A DNA stretch of 6,298 nt from positions 1 to 6,298 of the forward strand of contig JAQUTM010000137.1 in NCBI GenBank assembly GCA_028694405.1, given 5' to 3'. This document shows, in pieces, positions 5,718-6,298 of this stretch (position 1 is its first letter; every line of letters begins with the position of its first letter). The position numbers were made by a program, and so were the translations under genes. The notes beneath the pieces are model-generated. The model was not told the origin of the DNA. It made no database searches and worked only from the letters and a program-made list of their open reading frames with translations. The stretch is from Oscillospiraceae bacterium (GTDB lineage: Bacteria > Bacillota > Clostridia > Oscillospirales > Ruminococcaceae).

Positions 5718-5741
5718 TATCTAAATTTGGTAATTTAGATA
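5718..5741. repeat. Perfect 10-bp inverted repeat upstream of the sigma-factor promoter
   Basis: On the plus strand TATCTAAATT and AATTTAGATA are perfect inverted copies separated by TGGT. The centre is about 63 bases upstream of the predicted start of the sigma transcript, where activator sites often lie. No U-run follows it on either strand, so it is not a terminator. It is AT-rich, so chance or cruciform-prone spacer DNA cannot be excluded. Confidence 0.6.
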
Positions 5742-5855
5742 GGCTTTACCTGTTTAATTTCGTACAACTTGCCGCCAGTCATGTCAAAAGCATTACAAAA
5801 TACGATAGATAGTAACATTTTTAACTTTACATATTAAAACTATACAATTTTTGTG

Positions 5856-5892
5856 ATAAAAGCAGCAGTAAAAAATTTACCGCTGCTTTTAT
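5856..5892 (-). terminator. Terminator after the MATE transporter gene
   Basis: ATAAAAGCAGC pairs with GCTGCTTTTAT, followed inward by one A/C mismatch and a further five pairs (GTAAA with TTTAC) around a three-base loop. It starts 19 bases past the MATE stop. The minus-strand exit is TTTTATCAC, so the U-run is short but sits within the stem end, as in many Firmicute terminators. Because of the symmetric A and T runs it could work in both directions. Confidence 0.75.
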
Positions 5893-5910
5893 ATTCTCTC
5901 TTACGTGTAA

Positions 5911-6298
5911 CTATCTTGTAACATTGCGTATCCAATTACCGCTTTGTATGCGTATAAAGCTCAAGGTTGCTTTTACGGGCGAGTCCATCTTCATGCACAA
6001 ATATACAAAAGGCAGCGGCAGCTTTAACACAAAGCCCGCCAAAAGCCCAAGCGGTATGCTGATTAACCAAAGGCCGCCGCAGTCAATGGCAAAGGCCGTT
6101 CTGGTATCTCCGCCGCCGCGCAAAATACCTACAATACTGGTGGCATCTATGGCAAAAGAGGGCTGTACGCAAGCCAAGACGGTAATAACCCCGTAAGCGG
6201 CCGCGCGTGCCTCATCGCTAATGGCATACAGCGATAAAATAGGACCGCGAATGCACAGCAGCACAACACACCCGCAGCACCCCAGTGCAAGCACCATT
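5911..6298 (-). CDS. MATE family efflux transporter, C-terminal fragment (5' end outside the window)
   Basis: Only the last 129 or so codons are inside the window; the family is normally about 440-460 residues. These sodium- or proton-coupled antiporters export cationic drugs, dyes and metabolites across the inner membrane. The strongest signature is SIVGILRGGGDTRTAFAIDC, followed by GGLWLISIPLGLLAGF and LPLPFVYLCMKMD, the usual penultimate and last membrane helices. The basic tail RIQSGNWIRNVTR matches the common FxSGKWxKNLT ending. Hydrophobic segments lie at about residues 1-25, 33-53, 64-92 and 93-103 of the visible part. The methionine at 6297 is internal, not a start. The reading frame is intact to the edge. 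A terminator follows, and the next gene has its own promoter, so it is transcriptionally separate from the sigma factor. The substrate cannot be inferred. Confidence 0.93.
   Translation of the reverse strand, partial: MVLALGCCGCVVLLCIRGPILSLYAISDEARAAAYGVITVLACVQPSFAIDATSIVGILRGGGDTRTAFAIDCGGLWLISIPLGLLAGFVLKLPLPFVYLCMKMDSPVKATLSFIRIQSGNWIRNVTR

Noticed and set aside
5759..5787. Second promoter for the sigma gene from a perfect TTGACA at 5787-5782
   Set aside because: The 17-base-spaced partner TACGAA matches only three of six -10 bases, and shifting the spacing by one does not help. The downstream promoter at 5673-5701 is clearly better.
5474..5812. Plus-strand reading frame of 112 codons reaching into the non-coding region
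   Set aside because: Its first half is antisense to the sigma factor, and its second half crosses that gene's promoter and palindrome. No family resemblance or start signal was seen.
1..6298. CRISPR array, insertion sequence, phage or defence cassette
   Set aside because: I saw no regularly spaced repeats, transposase, integrase, terminal repeats or defence domains. All intergenic gaps are under 310 bases and are explained by promoters, terminators and leaders.

Overview
The window reads as a piece of chromosome from a low-to-middle GC Firmicute of the class Clostridia. An Oscillospirales-like gut anaerobe is a reasonable guess, but the order is inference. The support is the gene content (RqcH, TrmK, short Nif3, a DUF1858 CxxC protein, a SigH-like sigma factor, a two-ribbon zinc protein, a MATE transporter), purine-rich ribosome binding sites, sigma-A type promoters and stem-plus-U-tract terminators. 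Every gene I can support lies on the minus strand, so transcription runs from high to low coordinates. The longer plus-strand reading frames are shadows.

In the order of transcription: (a) 6298-5911 holds the C-terminal end of a MATE efflux transporter cut by the right edge, closed by a terminator at 5856-5892. (b) 5910-5611 is mostly non-coding, with a 10-bp inverted repeat (5718-5741) just upstream of a good promoter (5673-5701). (c) 5610-5071 encodes a short SigH-like sigma factor. (d) 5070-4937 is a leader holding an 8-bp direct repeat and a decayed-looking tRNA-like stretch. It is followed by a 92-residue two-ribbon zinc protein (4936-4658) and a strong terminator (4602-4639). (e) A near-consensus promoter (4548-4576) starts a tight operon: DUF1858 redox protein, tRNA m1A22 methyltransferase TrmK and the Nif3-family metal protein. 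These genes touch or overlap. The operon ends at a terminator-like hairpin (2810-2838). (f) rqcH (2779-1031) begins only 30 bases after that hairpin. It is followed after 39 bases by a GTG-initiated polytopic membrane protein of GT-C glycosyltransferase type, which runs off the left edge.

Functionally the middle of the window is translation-related: TrmK modifies tRNA, and RqcH rescues stalled large ribosomal subunits by adding alanine tails. DUF1858 and Nif3 are poorly characterised companions. The most useful points for follow-up are the hairpin wedged between nif3 and rqcH, the inverted repeats at two promoters, the tRNA-like relic in the leader of the zinc protein gene, and the E97-R98 pair in RqcH where the Bacillus enzyme has D97-R98. 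I saw no CRISPR array, insertion sequence, phage gene or defence cassette, and nothing that adds up to a new multi-gene system.
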